Shown: in pieces, positions 8,529 through 17,080 of the stretch
Numbering within the stretch: the first letter of the stretch is position 1
Layout of the letters: each line of letters opens with the position of its first letter
Source of the DNA: Actinacidiphila oryziradicis
Lineage (GTDB): Bacteria; Actinomycetota; Actinomycetes; Streptomycetales; Streptomycetaceae
Direction: 5' to 3'
DNA: 64,000 bases
Assembly (NCBI RefSeq): GCF_005047355.1
Contig: NZ_SUMC01000008.1
Span: 62,001 to 126,000, forward strand
The notes under the pieces: model-generated
What the model was told of the DNA's origin: nothing
What the model saw: only the letters and a program-made list of their open reading frames with translations
Database searches by the model: none
Made by a program: the position numbers and the translations under genes

Positions 8529-9107
8529 TCAATGTCCGGCCGCGGATCCCGCCCCGGACCCGGAGCGCAGCAGCAGCCGCTCCGCATCCGCCGGGCCCCC
8601 GGCCGCGATTTCCGCCACCGCCGCGTACGGTTCCGCGGCAGCCCGCACCGTCCGTTCGCGCGGTGTCTCGCAGATCCCCGCCGCTGCCCGCGCCTCGATG
8701 GAGCACCGCGCCTGCACGGTCCGCCCGTCGGGTCGCATGAGGCTGAGCATCCCGCTGAGCGGTTCGCCGGTGGCGTTGCGGTAGTACGTACGCGCCCAGG
8801 TGTCGCCGTCCTCGCTGATGGTGCAGGTCTGCGCGCGCAGGCCCCCGGGTGCGGAGAGGCGCGGCCCGCAGACGGCGGTCTGCCGGGTGTCGCCGGTACC
8901 GCTGGTGCCGCCGGAACCGCCGCCGTCGGCGCCGGCTTCGCCGCCCGTGCCTCCGTCACCGACGAGGGCGTCGAGCAGCCCGGCCCCGGCGTCCTTGGGA
9001 GCGGGCGAGCCCGGCGGTTCGGCGAGCGCGTCGGCCGACGGCACTATCGCAGCCAGCGCGATGACGCTCGCGAGGGCGATCATGCGCAGATTCGACGCGC
9101 GCTCCAT
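8529..9107 (-). CDS. Secreted hypothetical protein
   Basis: ATG 9107 is preceded by AGGTGGG; a further ATG at 9137 has no such site. The 192-aa product has a Sec signal peptide (MERASNLRM, hydrophobic ALASVIALAAIVPSADA, cleavage after ALA). A low-complexity Gly/Asp/Ala stretch follows. The globular part contains four cysteines (AVCGPR, AQTCTI, ARCSIE, GICETP), which could form two disulfides. I do not recognise a named family. Being secreted with paired cysteines, it probably acts outside the cell. Confidence 0.75.
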   Translation of the reverse strand: MERASNLRMIALASVIALAAIVPSADALAEPPGSPAPKDAGAGLLDALVGDGGTGGEAGADGGGSGGTSGTGDTRQTAVCGPRLSAPGGLRAQTCTISEDGDTWARTYYRNATGEPLSGMLSLMRPDGRTVQARCSIEARAAAGICETPRERTVRAAAEPYAAVAEIAAGGPADAERLLLRSGSGAGSAAGH

Positions 9108-9245
9108 CCGGGGACCCACCTGTGGCTCAAGATTCAAGGGCTGTGCGGTGAGCCGAACATACCGGGCGGAGCAGGGCCGAAAAGCGGGCCGCGCGGCGTA
9201 TGCCGGACAACGGCCCCCTGTTCCGACCCGAAAGATTGAACCGCG

Positions 9246-9905
9246 TCAGTACATGAGGCGCGGACCGTCCGGCGCCGCCCGGCCCGCCTCGACCAACGCG
9301 TCGACGACGGTACGGATGCCCGGCAGCCACGGCGCCCGGCGGCCCTCGTCCACGACCGGCTCCCGGGCCCAGCGCACCTGCCCCGTCCCGGCGGACGAGG
9401 GCGGCAGCACGACGTAGCCGCCCTGCCCGTGGTAGCGCAGCGACGTCGGCACCCAGTCGTGCTGGTCGAGCAGCTCGCCGAGCTCCTCCAGCGCGTACGG
9501 GGCCACGAGCAGCGCGTACCGGGTGGGGCCGGCGATCACCGGGCCGAGCCGCACGCCGAGCAGGTCGAACGCCGCGAGCGCCCGCGCGCCGGCGACAGCG
9601 GGCAGGCTGACCGCCGAGACCCGGTCACCGGTGGCGAGTACCAGTGGCATGTCGGGGCGCACTGTCCACCACCAGCGAACCATCCGCGGATCACAGGTCG
9701 CCGCCAGCAGCCCCGGATCGTGCGGATGGGCGCCCGGCACCGGACAGTCCGGACGCGGGCAGGCGCACCTCACACCTCCCCCTCTGCCGCTGTGGTCCAT
9801 TCCGGCACCCGGGACCACGGGCCATTGCCACTGCTCGGCACAGGTGAGGGCCGCGCTCAGCAGAGCCGAGCCGCTCTCGCGTCGCCTTCCGAGGATCTCG
9901 CGCAT
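9246..9905 (-). CDS. Prim-pol N-domain protein (bifunctional DNA primase/polymerase family)
   Basis: The 219-aa product starts at ATG 9905 with GGAAAGGA upstream. It shows the layout of the prim-pol family found in plasmids and actinomycete chromosomes: A-x-x-CAEQWQWPVVPG, CACPRPDCPVPGAHPHD, then a WWTVRPDMPLVLATGD stretch. It lacks the helicase/DnaB-like part of plasmid replication proteins. The canonical metal-binding acidic pair is not clear, so catalysis is uncertain. Chromosomal stand-alone versions are common in Streptomyces near the DUF5926 gene; their role is unknown. Confidence 0.75.
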   Translation of the reverse strand: MREILGRRRESGSALLSAALTCAEQWQWPVVPGAGMDHSGRGGGVRCACPRPDCPVPGAHPHDPGLLAATCDPRMVRWWWTVRPDMPLVLATGDRVSAVSLPAVAGARALAAFDLLGVRLGPVIAGPTRYALLVAPYALEELGELLDQHDWVPTSLRYHGQGGYVVLPPSSAGTGQVRWAREPVVDEGRRAPWLPGIRTVVDALVEAGRAAPDGPRLMY

Positions 9906-10472
9906 CGGCGCTCGTCCTTTCCGTTAACGCTCAGGGATCTGCCCATTGCACAACGTAACCTCGAGCACACCGCTTACAAGGGAGCGCATCACGCCGCCAG
10001 CCGAGCGTGGAACGTGGCGGGGGGTGGCGCGCTTATGGCGCTTGCTGCACTGCGTGATCCCGCTGAGGTGTCGCAACACCCCGCCGTGGGGGAGGGCCGG
10101 TCTGTCGTCGGTTAGGACGCCGGAGCCGAGCGGGGGGTTCCTGAGCCCGCCAACTCCCACCTCGTACGTACCCACTGCTGTCGATATGACGCGCTGTCGA
10201 ACCGTGTCAGTCGAACCTGAATTGAAACGTGGGGTGGCATTTTTCAGCCACAGTCAACCACACTCAAAGCCGGCTCGCGCACCACTCAGGACTCACTCCG
10301 TACCGCCTCGCACCCCGCTTCGGACCTGCGGCGTCTCCACCACACCGCTACGTCTTCCCTTCGGCGCCGCTCCGACACCAGACCACCTAGGTGGGCAATC
10401 CTGGACACACCAGGAATCAAGCGGTAGAAGTGAACTCATTGATAGCGGCGCAGCACGTGATGGGGGTTTGCG
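9906..10472. other. 567-bp intergenic region between divergent genes
   Basis: It holds the promoters of the leftward prim-pol gene and the rightward phosphatase unit. I see a small inverted repeat at 10067-10080 (GGTGT-CGCA-ACACC) and an AT-richer patch around 10200-10260. No supported gene is present. Confidence 0.5.
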
Positions 10473-10550
10473 ATGCTATTGACAGAAATTGCCCGCTCTG
10501 CGGAGCCCAAGGCACCCGGCAGGAAAGATCACGGAAGCCGTCGGCCATGA
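10473..10550 (+). CDS. 25-aa leader ORF coupled to the phosphatase gene
   Basis: ATG 10473 has GGGGG 7-8 bp upstream. The frame encodes MLLTEIARSAEP then a basic tail, and stops with a TGA that overlaps the next ATG as ATGA (10547-10550). The good ribosome binding site plus the four-base overlap suggest translational coupling. Its length gives no family assignment. Confidence 0.45.
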   Translation: MLLTEIARSAEPKAPGRKDHGSRRP

Positions 10551-11923
10551 ATGCCGCCCGCCTTCCGAAAGTGGCCGGAATCAGCCCACTCATCACCCCT
10601 GCGGCGCACACTGCGGCCCCCCCAGTCCGCCCGGTCGGCCAACTCGCCGCTGTCCAGGACCGGTTGGCGTCCTGGATCTCGGATCTCACCACGCTGCACG
10701 AACTCACTGAGCGCCTCGTGCGCACCACCACCCTCGACAGCGCCCTCAACGAACTCGTACAGGCCGGAGCCGCCCTCGTCGGCGCCCCGCGCGGCCTGGC
10801 CGCTCTGGAGCCGACCGACCACCTCGGTCCCGACATCACCGTCGGCCTCGGCCTCGGCCGCGCGGACCTGGGCGCCATCGAGACGGTGCCGCTCGGGACA
10901 GCGCGCCAGACACTCCTCACGACACCCGGCCAGGCGTCTCGTGAGGGCCTCGACGGGATCGTCCACGCCGACCTTCCGCACGAGCCGGGCCTGGACCCGC
11001 GGCTGCGCGAGGTCGCCGCCTGCCTCGGCTTCGACGCCAGCTACTCCCTTCCCCTGGCCAGCGACACCGCGGGCCACCTCGGCACCGCCGTCTGGTTCTA
11101 CGACGAGCCCGCCGAGCCGGACGGGCGCCGTCGGCACCTCGCGGGTCTCTACTGCCGGTACGCCGCCGAGCACCTCGCCCGGCTGCTCGAACTGGCCCGC
11201 GCCCGCACCGCCGTCACCACCCTCCGGGACGAGCTGCTGCCCGCCCGGCTCCCCCGCGTCCCCGGCGTCCGGCTGGCCGCACGACACCGCACCGGCCCGC
11301 GCGGCGGCGGCGACTGGTACGACGCGCTCCCGCTCCCCGAAGGCGCCATCGGCCTCGGCGTCGGCGGCGTCACCGGCTCGGGTCCCGGCGCGGTCGCCGC
11401 GATGTGCCGGCTCAGGGCATCGCTGCGCGCCTACGCGGTGATGGAGGGCGAAGACCCGGTCGCCGTCCTGTCCGACCTCGAACTGCTGCTCCGCCTCACC
11501 GAGCCCGCCCGCTCCGCCACCGCCCTCTTCGTCTACGCCGAACCCGGTCCCCGCAGGATCGTGCTGGCCGGCGCCGGCCACTGCCCGCCGCTGATCCTCG
11601 GCAGCCACCGCGCCGAGTACATCGAGACCACCCTCTCCGCCCCCCTGGGCATGCTCGCCTGCTGGGAAGCCCCCAGCGTCGAATTCGACGCCGCCCCCGG
11701 CGACACCCTCCTGCTCTATACCGACGGCCTCCTCCACCGCACCGGCGACCCCATGGACCGCGCCTTCGGCCGCCTGCACTCCGCCGCCGCCGGCGCCCCC
11801 CGATCCGTACGCGAGGACCCGGACCAGCTCGTCGACCACGTACTGCACACCATGCTGCCCGACGGGTCCGACAACGCGGACAGCCCCGACGATGTGGTGC
11901 TGCTCGCCGCCCGTTTCGAGTGA
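10547..11923 (+). CDS. SpoIIE-type (PP2C) phosphatase-like protein, metal site altered
   Basis: ATG 10547 overlaps the stop of the leader ORF. The 458-aa protein has a GAF-like N-terminal half (residues about 40-220) and a SpoIIE/RsbU domain: GGDWYDALPLPEGAIGLG, YAEPGPRRIVLAGAGHCPP, LLLYTDGLLHR and a DSPDDVVLLAARF end. The otherwise invariant GDVxGxG motif reads GGVTGSG, so the metal-binding Asp is replaced by Gly. Activity may be weak or absent, leaving a sensor or decoy role. Alternative upstream starts (ATG 10460) exist in the same frame. Confidence 0.85.
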   Translation: MNAARLPKVAGISPLITPAAHTAAPPVRPVGQLAAVQDRLASWISDLTTLHELTERLVRTTTLDSALNELVQAGAALVGAPRGLAALEPTDHLGPDITVGLGLGRADLGAIETVPLGTARQTLLTTPGQASREGLDGIVHADLPHEPGLDPRLREVAACLGFDASYSLPLASDTAGHLGTAVWFYDEPAEPDGRRRHLAGLYCRYAAEHLARLLELARARTAVTTLRDELLPARLPRVPGVRLAARHRTGPRGGGDWYDALPLPEGAIGLGVGGVTGSGPGAVAAMCRLRASLRAYAVMEGEDPVAVLSDLELLLRLTEPARSATALFVYAEPGPRRIVLAGAGHCPPLILGSHRAEYIETTLSAPLGMLACWEAPSVEFDAAPGDTLLLYTDGLLHRTGDPMDRAFGRLHSAAAGAPRSVREDPDQLVDHVLHTMLPDGSDNADSPDDVVLLAARFE

Positions 11924-12027
11924 CCGCTTCCAGTGACCGCCGGCTGATGACCGCCCATCTGATGACCGCCACTCGCACAGCCCGTACGCACATACGATGG
12001 AAGGCGGTCCGATACAAGGAGGCACAC

Positions 12028-13515
12028 GTGACCGAGGAGCGCGCCACGGAGAACCCGGAAGGCGACGAGCAGGCCGAGCAGTCCGACCAGCCCACCAAGC
12101 TGCGGAAGAACGGCCTCTACCCGGCGGTATCCGATGAACTCACCGCAGTGATGAAGTCGGGCTGGGCCGACACCGAGCTGCACGACCTGCGCCCCATCGA
12201 GCAGGTCCCCTACGCCGCCGAGCGCCGCGCCGCGCTCTCCGCGCGTTTCCCCGGCGAGCGACTGGTGATCCCGGCCGGCAATATGCGCACCCGGTCCAAT
12301 GACACGGAGTACCCGTTCCGCGCCTCGACCGAGTACGTGCACCTCACCGGCGACCAGACGCAGGACGCCGTCCTCGTGATGGAGCCGGAAGCGGGGCAAG
12401 AGGCAGGCGGCCACGTCGCCACCGCCTACCTGCTGCCCCGCTCCAGCCGCGAGAACGGCGAGTTCTGGCTCGACGGCCAGGGCGAGCTGTGGACCGGCCG
12501 CCGCAACAGCCTCGCCGAGGGCGCGCAGCTGCTCGGCCTGCCCACCGGCGATGTCCGCAAGATCGCCGACCAGCTCCGGGAGGCCACCGGCCCGGTACGT
12601 GTTGTCCGCGGCCATGACGCCGGCATCGAGGCCGCGCTCACCGACAAGGTCACCGCCGAGCGCGACGCCGAGCTCAAGGAGTTCCTCTCCGAGCTGCGCC
12701 TGGTGAAGGACGAGTGGGAGATCGCCCAGCTCCAGGCCGCCGTCGACTCGACCGTCCGCGGATTCGAGGACGTCGTCAAGGTGCTCGACAAGGCCGAGGC
12801 CACTTCCGAGCGCTATATAGAGGGCACTTTCTTCCTCCGCGCGCGTGTCGAGGGCAATGACGTCGGCTACGGCTCCATCTGCGCCGCCGGACCGCACGCC
12901 ACCACCCTGCACTGGGTGCGCAATGACGGCCCGGTCCGCTCCGGCGAGCTGCTGCTCCTCGACGCGGGCGTGGAGACCACCACCCTCTACACCGCCGACG
13001 TCACTCGCACCCTCCCTGTCAACGGCCGCTTCACCGATATCCAGCGCAAGGTGTACGACGCGGTCTACGAGTCGCAGCAGGCGGGTATCGACGCGGTCAA
13101 GCCGGGCGCCGCCTACCGCGACTTCCATGATGCCTCGCAATGGGTCCTCGCCGAGAAGCTCGTGGAGTGGGGGCTCCTCGAAGGCCCGGTCGAAGGGGTC
13201 CTGGAGCTCGCCCTCCAGCGGCGCTGGACCCTGCACGGCACCGGCCACATGCTCGGCCTCGACGTCCACGACTGCGCCGCGGCGCGCACGGAGACGTATG
13301 TGAACGGCACCCTGGAGCCCGGTATGGTCCTCACCGTCGAGCCCGGCCTGTACTTCCAGGCCGACGACCTGACCGTCCCGGAGGAGTACCGCGGCATCGG
13401 CGTCCGCATCGAGGACGACATCCTCGTCACCCCTGACGGCAACCGCAACCTCAGCGACGGCCTGCCGCGCCGCTCCGAAGAGGTCGAGGCCTGGATGGCC
13501 GGCCTGAAGGACTGA
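12028..13515 (+). CDS. pepP: Xaa-Pro aminopeptidase (aminopeptidase P, M24B)
   Basis: GTG 12028 has AAGGAGG 7 bp upstream, giving 495 aa. The N-terminal domain (about residues 30-230) is the creatinase-type domain. The pita-bread catalytic domain supplies the metal ligands in LLLLDAGVE, YTADVTRT, HGTGHMLGLDVHD, TVEPGLYF and GVRIEDD. The enzyme removes N-terminal residues preceding proline and is cytoplasmic. It is monocistronic, with a strong hairpin after the stop. All expected ligands are present, so I expect it to be active. Confidence 0.95.
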   Translation: MTEERATENPEGDEQAEQSDQPTKLRKNGLYPAVSDELTAVMKSGWADTELHDLRPIEQVPYAAERRAALSARFPGERLVIPAGNMRTRSNDTEYPFRASTEYVHLTGDQTQDAVLVMEPEAGQEAGGHVATAYLLPRSSRENGEFWLDGQGELWTGRRNSLAEGAQLLGLPTGDVRKIADQLREATGPVRVVRGHDAGIEAALTDKVTAERDAELKEFLSELRLVKDEWEIAQLQAAVDSTVRGFEDVVKVLDKAEATSERYIEGTFFLRARVEGNDVGYGSICAAGPHATTLHWVRNDGPVRSGELLLLDAGVETTTLYTADVTRTLPVNGRFTDIQRKVYDAVYESQQAGIDAVKPGAAYRDFHDASQWVLAEKLVEWGLLEGPVEGVLELALQRRWTLHGTGHMLGLDVHDCAAARTETYVNGTLEPGMVLTVEPGLYFQADDLTVPEEYRGIGVRIEDDILVTPDGNRNLSDGLPRRSEEVEAWMAGLKD

Positions 13516-13529
13516 GCGGACAGGAAGCC

Positions 13530-13571
13530 GCCCGCGGCGCCGTCACCCTCCTGGTGTGCGGCGCCGCGGGC
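13530..13571 (+). terminator. Hairpin terminator after pepP
   Basis: A 13-bp perfect GC stem (GCCCGCGGCGCCG, CGGCGCCGCGGGC) lies 15 bp past the stop. It has no strong T run, as is common in streptomycetes. Confidence 0.7.
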
Positions 13572-13722
13572 GTTGTCATCCCCGAGGACCCCCGTATATA
13601 CACGCGGCGAAGATCACCTGGGGCCTTACTGCACATTGGTTGCAACTAGTAATCTCATGCTTCAAAGTAGGCGTGTCACCTACGTCCGGCCAGCAGCCAG
13701 GAAAGCAGAGGCCACCACCCCT

Positions 13723-14880
13723 ATGGCCCCCATCCCCAGCACATCCACCGCCCCGCAGTCGGCCGCCGCCGCGACCGGCACCCGTTGGAACCGCCTGCGC
13801 CGGTCGATGACCCGCCAGGAATGGACCCGCCTCGGCGGGATGGCCGCCTTTGTCCTCGCCCTGCACATCATCGGCTGGTTCACCCTGGTGTGGATCGTCG
13901 CCCCCGAGCACTACAGCGTCGGTACCAAGTCCTTCGGCATAGGCATCGGCGTCACCGCGTACACCCTCGGCATGCGCCACGCCTTCGACGCCGACCACAT
14001 CGCCGCCATCGACAACACCACCCGCAAGCTCATGGGCGAGGGCCAGCGCCCGCTCTCCGTCGGCTTCTGGTTCTCCCTCGGCCACTCCAGCGTCGTCTTC
14101 GGCCTGACCTTCCTCCTCGCCCTCGGTGTCAAGGCGCTCGCCAACCCCGTCCGCGACGACAACTCCCAGCTCCACAACGTCACCGGCCTCATCGGCACCA
14201 CCGTCTCCGGCGTCTTCCTCTACCTCATCGCCGCCATCAACCTCCTGATCCTCGCCGGGATCTGGAAGGTCTTCCGCGACATGCGCTCCGGCCACTTCGA
14301 CGAGGCCGCCCTGGAAGCGCAGCTCAACAACCGCGGCTTCATGAACCGCATCCTCGGCCGCCTCATGAAATCCATCACCAAGCCCTGGCAGATGTATCCC
14401 CTCGGCCTCCTCTTCGGCCTCGGCTTCGACACCGCCACCGAAGTCGCCCTCCTGGTGCTGGCCGGCTCGGGCGCCGCCTCCGGCCTGCCCTGGTACGCGA
14501 TCCTCTGCCTGCCGGTCCTGTTCGCCGCCGGCATGTCGCTGCTCGACACCATCGACGGCTCGTTCATGAACTTCGCCTACGAGTGGGCCTTCTCCAAGCC
14601 GGTCCGCAAGGTCTTCTACAACCTCACCATCACGGCCCTCTCCGTCGCCGTCGCCCTCATCATCGGCACCGTCGAGCTCCTGGGCCTCCTCGCCGAGAAG
14701 CTCAAGCTGCACGGCCTCTTCTGGGACTGGGTCTCCGGCCTCGACCTCAACGTCATCGGCTTTGTGATCGTCGGCCTCTTCTTCGCCACCTGGGCGCTGG
14801 CCATAGTCGTGTGGAAGTACGGCCGCATCGAGGAGAAGTGGACGGCGGGCCTGCGCCCGGCGGAGCAGCCGGCGGAGTGA
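13723..14880 (+). CDS. Nickel/cobalt transporter (NiCoT, HoxN/NixA type)
   Basis: From ATG 13723 the product has 385 aa. The NiCoT signature HAFDADHIAAIDNTTR in the second membrane helix binds the metal. A second family motif is FSLGHSSVVF, and LGFDTATEVALL marks a later helix. About eight transmembrane segments are visible. It takes up Ni2+ or Co2+, which supply urease, Ni-SOD or cobalamin enzymes. The 150 bp upstream contain TTGCAACTAGTAA. That has one half resembling a Nur (nickel Fur) hexamer, but no second half at the proper spacing, so regulation is undecided. Several upstream in-frame starts are possible. Confidence 0.92.
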   Translation: MAPIPSTSTAPQSAAAATGTRWNRLRRSMTRQEWTRLGGMAAFVLALHIIGWFTLVWIVAPEHYSVGTKSFGIGIGVTAYTLGMRHAFDADHIAAIDNTTRKLMGEGQRPLSVGFWFSLGHSSVVFGLTFLLALGVKALANPVRDDNSQLHNVTGLIGTTVSGVFLYLIAAINLLILAGIWKVFRDMRSGHFDEAALEAQLNNRGFMNRILGRLMKSITKPWQMYPLGLLFGLGFDTATEVALLVLAGSGAASGLPWYAILCLPVLFAAGMSLLDTIDGSFMNFAYEWAFSKPVRKVFYNLTITALSVAVALIIGTVELLGLLAEKLKLHGLFWDWVSGLDLNVIGFVIVGLFFATWALAIVVWKYGRIEEKWTAGLRPAEQPAE

Positions 14881-14897
14881 CCGGTGTCGCGCGGTGC

Positions 14898-14944
14898 CCT
14901 CAGCCGCCGGACGGGCCCTTCCTGAGCGCGTCCGGCGGCTGAGG
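14898..14944 (+). terminator. Strong hairpin after the Ni/Co transporter gene
   Basis: A 15-bp perfect stem (CCTCAGCCGCCGGAC, GTCCGGCGGCTGAGG) surrounds a 17-nt loop starting 18 bp after the stop. Confidence 0.8.
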
Positions 14945-14961
14945 ACGGAGCGCGGGTCCTC

Positions 14962-15345
14962 ATGCGTCTGCTCGTTCTCGGTGGCACCAAGTACCTCGGG
15001 CGCCATGTCGTCGAACTCGCCCTGGCGGAAGGCCACGACGTCACCCTCTTCAACCGAGGACGCACCGGCCCCGGCCTCTCCCCCGGCGTTCCCCGGCTGA
15101 CCGGCGACCGCTCCAGCGGTGATCCCGCCGGCCTCGCCGCGCTGGCCACCGGCGAGTGGGACGGCTTCATCGCAGCATCACGGCGTCGGAAAGGCCGGAA
15201 AGACCGTCAGACGGCCCGCGTCATGGGCGGCGGCCACCGCGGCGCGGACAGCGGCATAGTCCACGGCGAGCCGGACAGCCACGACTACCGGCGCGGCAAT
15301 GGGAAGGAACGCGACGGTGTCGAGCATCAACCTGACACCGTGTGA
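14962..15345 (+). pseudogene. Truncated NAD(P)-dependent epimerase/reductase
   Basis: The first about 70 codons are a clean Rossmann N-terminus: MRLLVLGGTKYLGRHVVELA, HDVTLFNRG and LAALATGEWDGFI. In intact members the frame continues with a D-x-S-G-Y-x-P-like segment and about 250 more residues. Here homology stops around 15175. The frame then runs through unrelated basic residues to the stop at 15345. It is a 5' gene fragment joined to foreign sequence. Confidence 0.75.
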
Positions 15346-15483
15346 CGAGCCCACCAACCGGGGCAGATTACCGAGCATGAAACCGAGGCTGCCGAAGATC
15401 ACAAAAGCGCCAACCCGGCGGACCCGCACAGAACCTGGGCGAAGCGGGCGGGTCACCGGCCACACTCCGGCGCCCTCGCACAA
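15178..15483 (-). pseudogene. Probable fragment of a membrane protein gene
   Basis: This frame of up to 101 codons contains two hydrophobic segments (GAFVIFGSLGFMLGNLP and LMLDTVAFLPIAAPVVVAV) and an Ala-rich helix. Its composition is protein-like and it ends close to where the reductase fragment at 14962 loses homology. The start is unclear and no family is recognised. I treat it as the neighbour piece at a deletion or insertion junction, although a small intact membrane protein cannot be excluded. Confidence 0.4.
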
Positions 15484-15537
15484 TGCCCCGGGCAGCGTCG
15501 GTGAGGCATCCGGGCCCGGCGCGGGCCGAGTTGGGGC

Positions 15538-16005
15538 CTACGACGCCTTCAGCAAGGAATCGTCCCGCCACTTGAGAATCTTGTCGAAACTGACCACCGC
15601 CCCCCGCCCCGGCCGGTTGTGGAAGTGGACGTGGTCGACCAGGGCCTCGATGAGGAAGAGGCCGCGGCCGTGTTCAGCGGGTTGTGCCTGGTGGTGCTGC
15701 TGTTTCTGGGAGAGCGGGCGGGCGAGGCGGTAAGGACTGGGGTCCGTGGTGATGGGGGAGAAACCGGGGCCGGTGTCGGAGACCTCGATGCGACAGCGGT
15801 CGCCGTCGATGCGGGCGGTGACGCTGTATTCGCCGTCTGCGGCGTGTTCTACAGCGTTGGCGCAAGCCTCGGTGAGGGCGACGGACAGGTCGTAGCAGAT
15901 GTCCGGATCGACGCCGGCCGTCTCCATGGTCCCCAGAAGTAGGCGTCTGGCGAGCGGAACGCTCGCAGCCTCGCGCCGCAAGTGGAGAGACCACGAGATG
16001 CTCAT
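15538..16005 (-). CDS. RsbW-like ATP-binding protein (GHKL ATPase)
   Basis: The 155-aa product starts at ATG 16005, with AGGAGG 7 bp upstream. The N box is LSVALTEACANAVEHA, the G1 box EVSDTGPGFSP and the G2 box EHGRGLFLIEAL. This is a complete, single-domain anti-sigma kinase-like protein. Between G1 and G2 is a His/Gln-rich loop (SQKQQHHQAQP). In streptomycetes such proteins commonly accompany XRE/DUF397 pairs, but no such genes remain next to it. It diverges from the copper operon. Confidence 0.9.
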   Translation of the reverse strand: MSISWSLHLRREAASVPLARRLLLGTMETAGVDPDICYDLSVALTEACANAVEHAADGEYSVTARIDGDRCRIEVSDTGPGFSPITTDPSPYRLARPLSQKQQHHQAQPAEHGRGLFLIEALVDHVHFHNRPGRGAVVSFDKILKWRDDSLLKAS

Positions 16006-16115
16006 GCTCCAGCCTCCTGGCTGCGGCTCGACATACGGTTACGTATTGCCCATGCGGACGTGTGGTAAGCGTCCTGCGGACGTGATACCGCTCATTCGGC
16101 CGATGCGTACGCCCG

Positions 16116-16129
16116 TTACAGCGGTGTAA
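16116..16129. promoter_or_regulatory. Inverted repeat in the divergent promoter region
   Basis: TTACA-GCGG-TGTAA lies between the RsbW-like gene (leftward) and the copper operon (rightward). I did not find a CsoR-type CCxxTAxxGG site in this region. It is a candidate operator on symmetry alone. Confidence 0.35.
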
Positions 16130-16197
16130 TAGGACACCCTTCGCACACCGCCGCAAGTCGGACCCCGGCATGTGCGGGCGCCCAGGACGGTGAGAAG

Positions 16198-16995
16198 ATG
16201 GCGGCCGTCATGGGCTCGACAGTGCGCGCCGGCGCCGATATGCGACTGCTGCGGGCCGCGGTGTTCACCGCGGTCTGCGTTGTGCTGGCCACTGCCGGGC
16301 ACATGGCGGCGTCGGGTCGCGGGGTGCCGTTCTGGACGCTGGCGGCCGGGTGGCTGGCGGTCTTCGCCGTCGTGGCGCCACTGGCGGGACGGGAAAGATC
16401 GCTGCCCGGAATCGCGGTGGGGCTGGGGCTCGGCCAGACCGCGCTGCATGTGCTGTTCGACATCGGGCAGAGCTGCGCGGAGCCGGCCGCCCCGCGGCAG
16501 GCCGGCGGGATCATGGCGATCGCCGAACGGCTGGTCTGCAACCACGACGCGGCGCGGCTGACACCGGAGGCGGCCGCGCGGATCGTGCGGGGCGCCGGGA
16601 TAGACACGGCGCACGCCGCCGCGACCACCGCGGCCACGATGCCGATGGGCGGAACACCAAAGGCCGCTACGTCGGCCATGTCTGCCATGTCTGCCATGTC
16701 TGCCATGTCGATGTACTCGCTGTCCATGCTGCTGTGGCACACCCTCGCCGCACTGATCGCGGGCTGGCTGCTGCGCCGCGGTGAGGCCGCGCTGTGGCGG
16801 CTGGTGGCGTTGTCGGCAGGCGTGCTGCGGTATGTGTTCGGGCTCGTACGGGTGCTGGCCGCCGGAGTCGCACGGGAGCCGGCGACCGCGCTGCGGGGGC
16901 GCCGGTTCGCCCGTCGGCGCGGGCGCCCGAGGACGGTGCGGCTGCGGCACAGCCTGGCGCGGCGCGGGCCGCCGGTGCCGGCTCTCGGGGTCTGA
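16198..16995 (+). CDS. Met/His-containing membrane protein heading the copper operon
   Basis: The 265-aa product starts at ATG 16198 (a second ATG at 16210 is possible). Four or five membrane helices are visible, two near residues 15-70 and one near 175-200. A periplasmic-looking loop carries HAAATTAATMPMGG followed by a run of SAM triplets, encoded by a 9-bp tandem repeat at about 16674-16709. Met-rich runs often bind Cu(I). The C-terminal 70 residues are very basic. It lies 85 bp ahead of the YcnI gene on the same strand. A copper role is inferred from operon position and the Met run. Confidence 0.7.
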   Translation: MAAVMGSTVRAGADMRLLRAAVFTAVCVVLATAGHMAASGRGVPFWTLAAGWLAVFAVVAPLAGRERSLPGIAVGLGLGQTALHVLFDIGQSCAEPAAPRQAGGIMAIAERLVCNHDAARLTPEAAARIVRGAGIDTAHAAATTAATMPMGGTPKAATSAMSAMSAMSAMSMYSLSMLLWHTLAALIAGWLLRRGEAALWRLVALSAGVLRYVFGLVRVLAAGVAREPATALRGRRFARRRGRPRTVRLRHSLARRGPPVPALGV

Positions 16996-17080
16996 CGCGG
17001 TCCGCTCCACGAGGTGGGTGGCCGCGTACCGCACGCGTGCCATCCCATCCATCACCACCCACTGTGGAGTGCCGCAACCC

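Noticed and set aside
13630..13660. Nur (nickel regulator) box upstream of the Ni/Co transporter
   Set aside because: One TTGCAA half-site is present, but no second half at the five-base spacing.
13576..15036. 486-codon leftward frame
   Set aside because: It is Glu/Asp/Gly-rich antisense of the Ni/Co transporter. The family-specific HAFDADHI motif on the other strand decides the direction.
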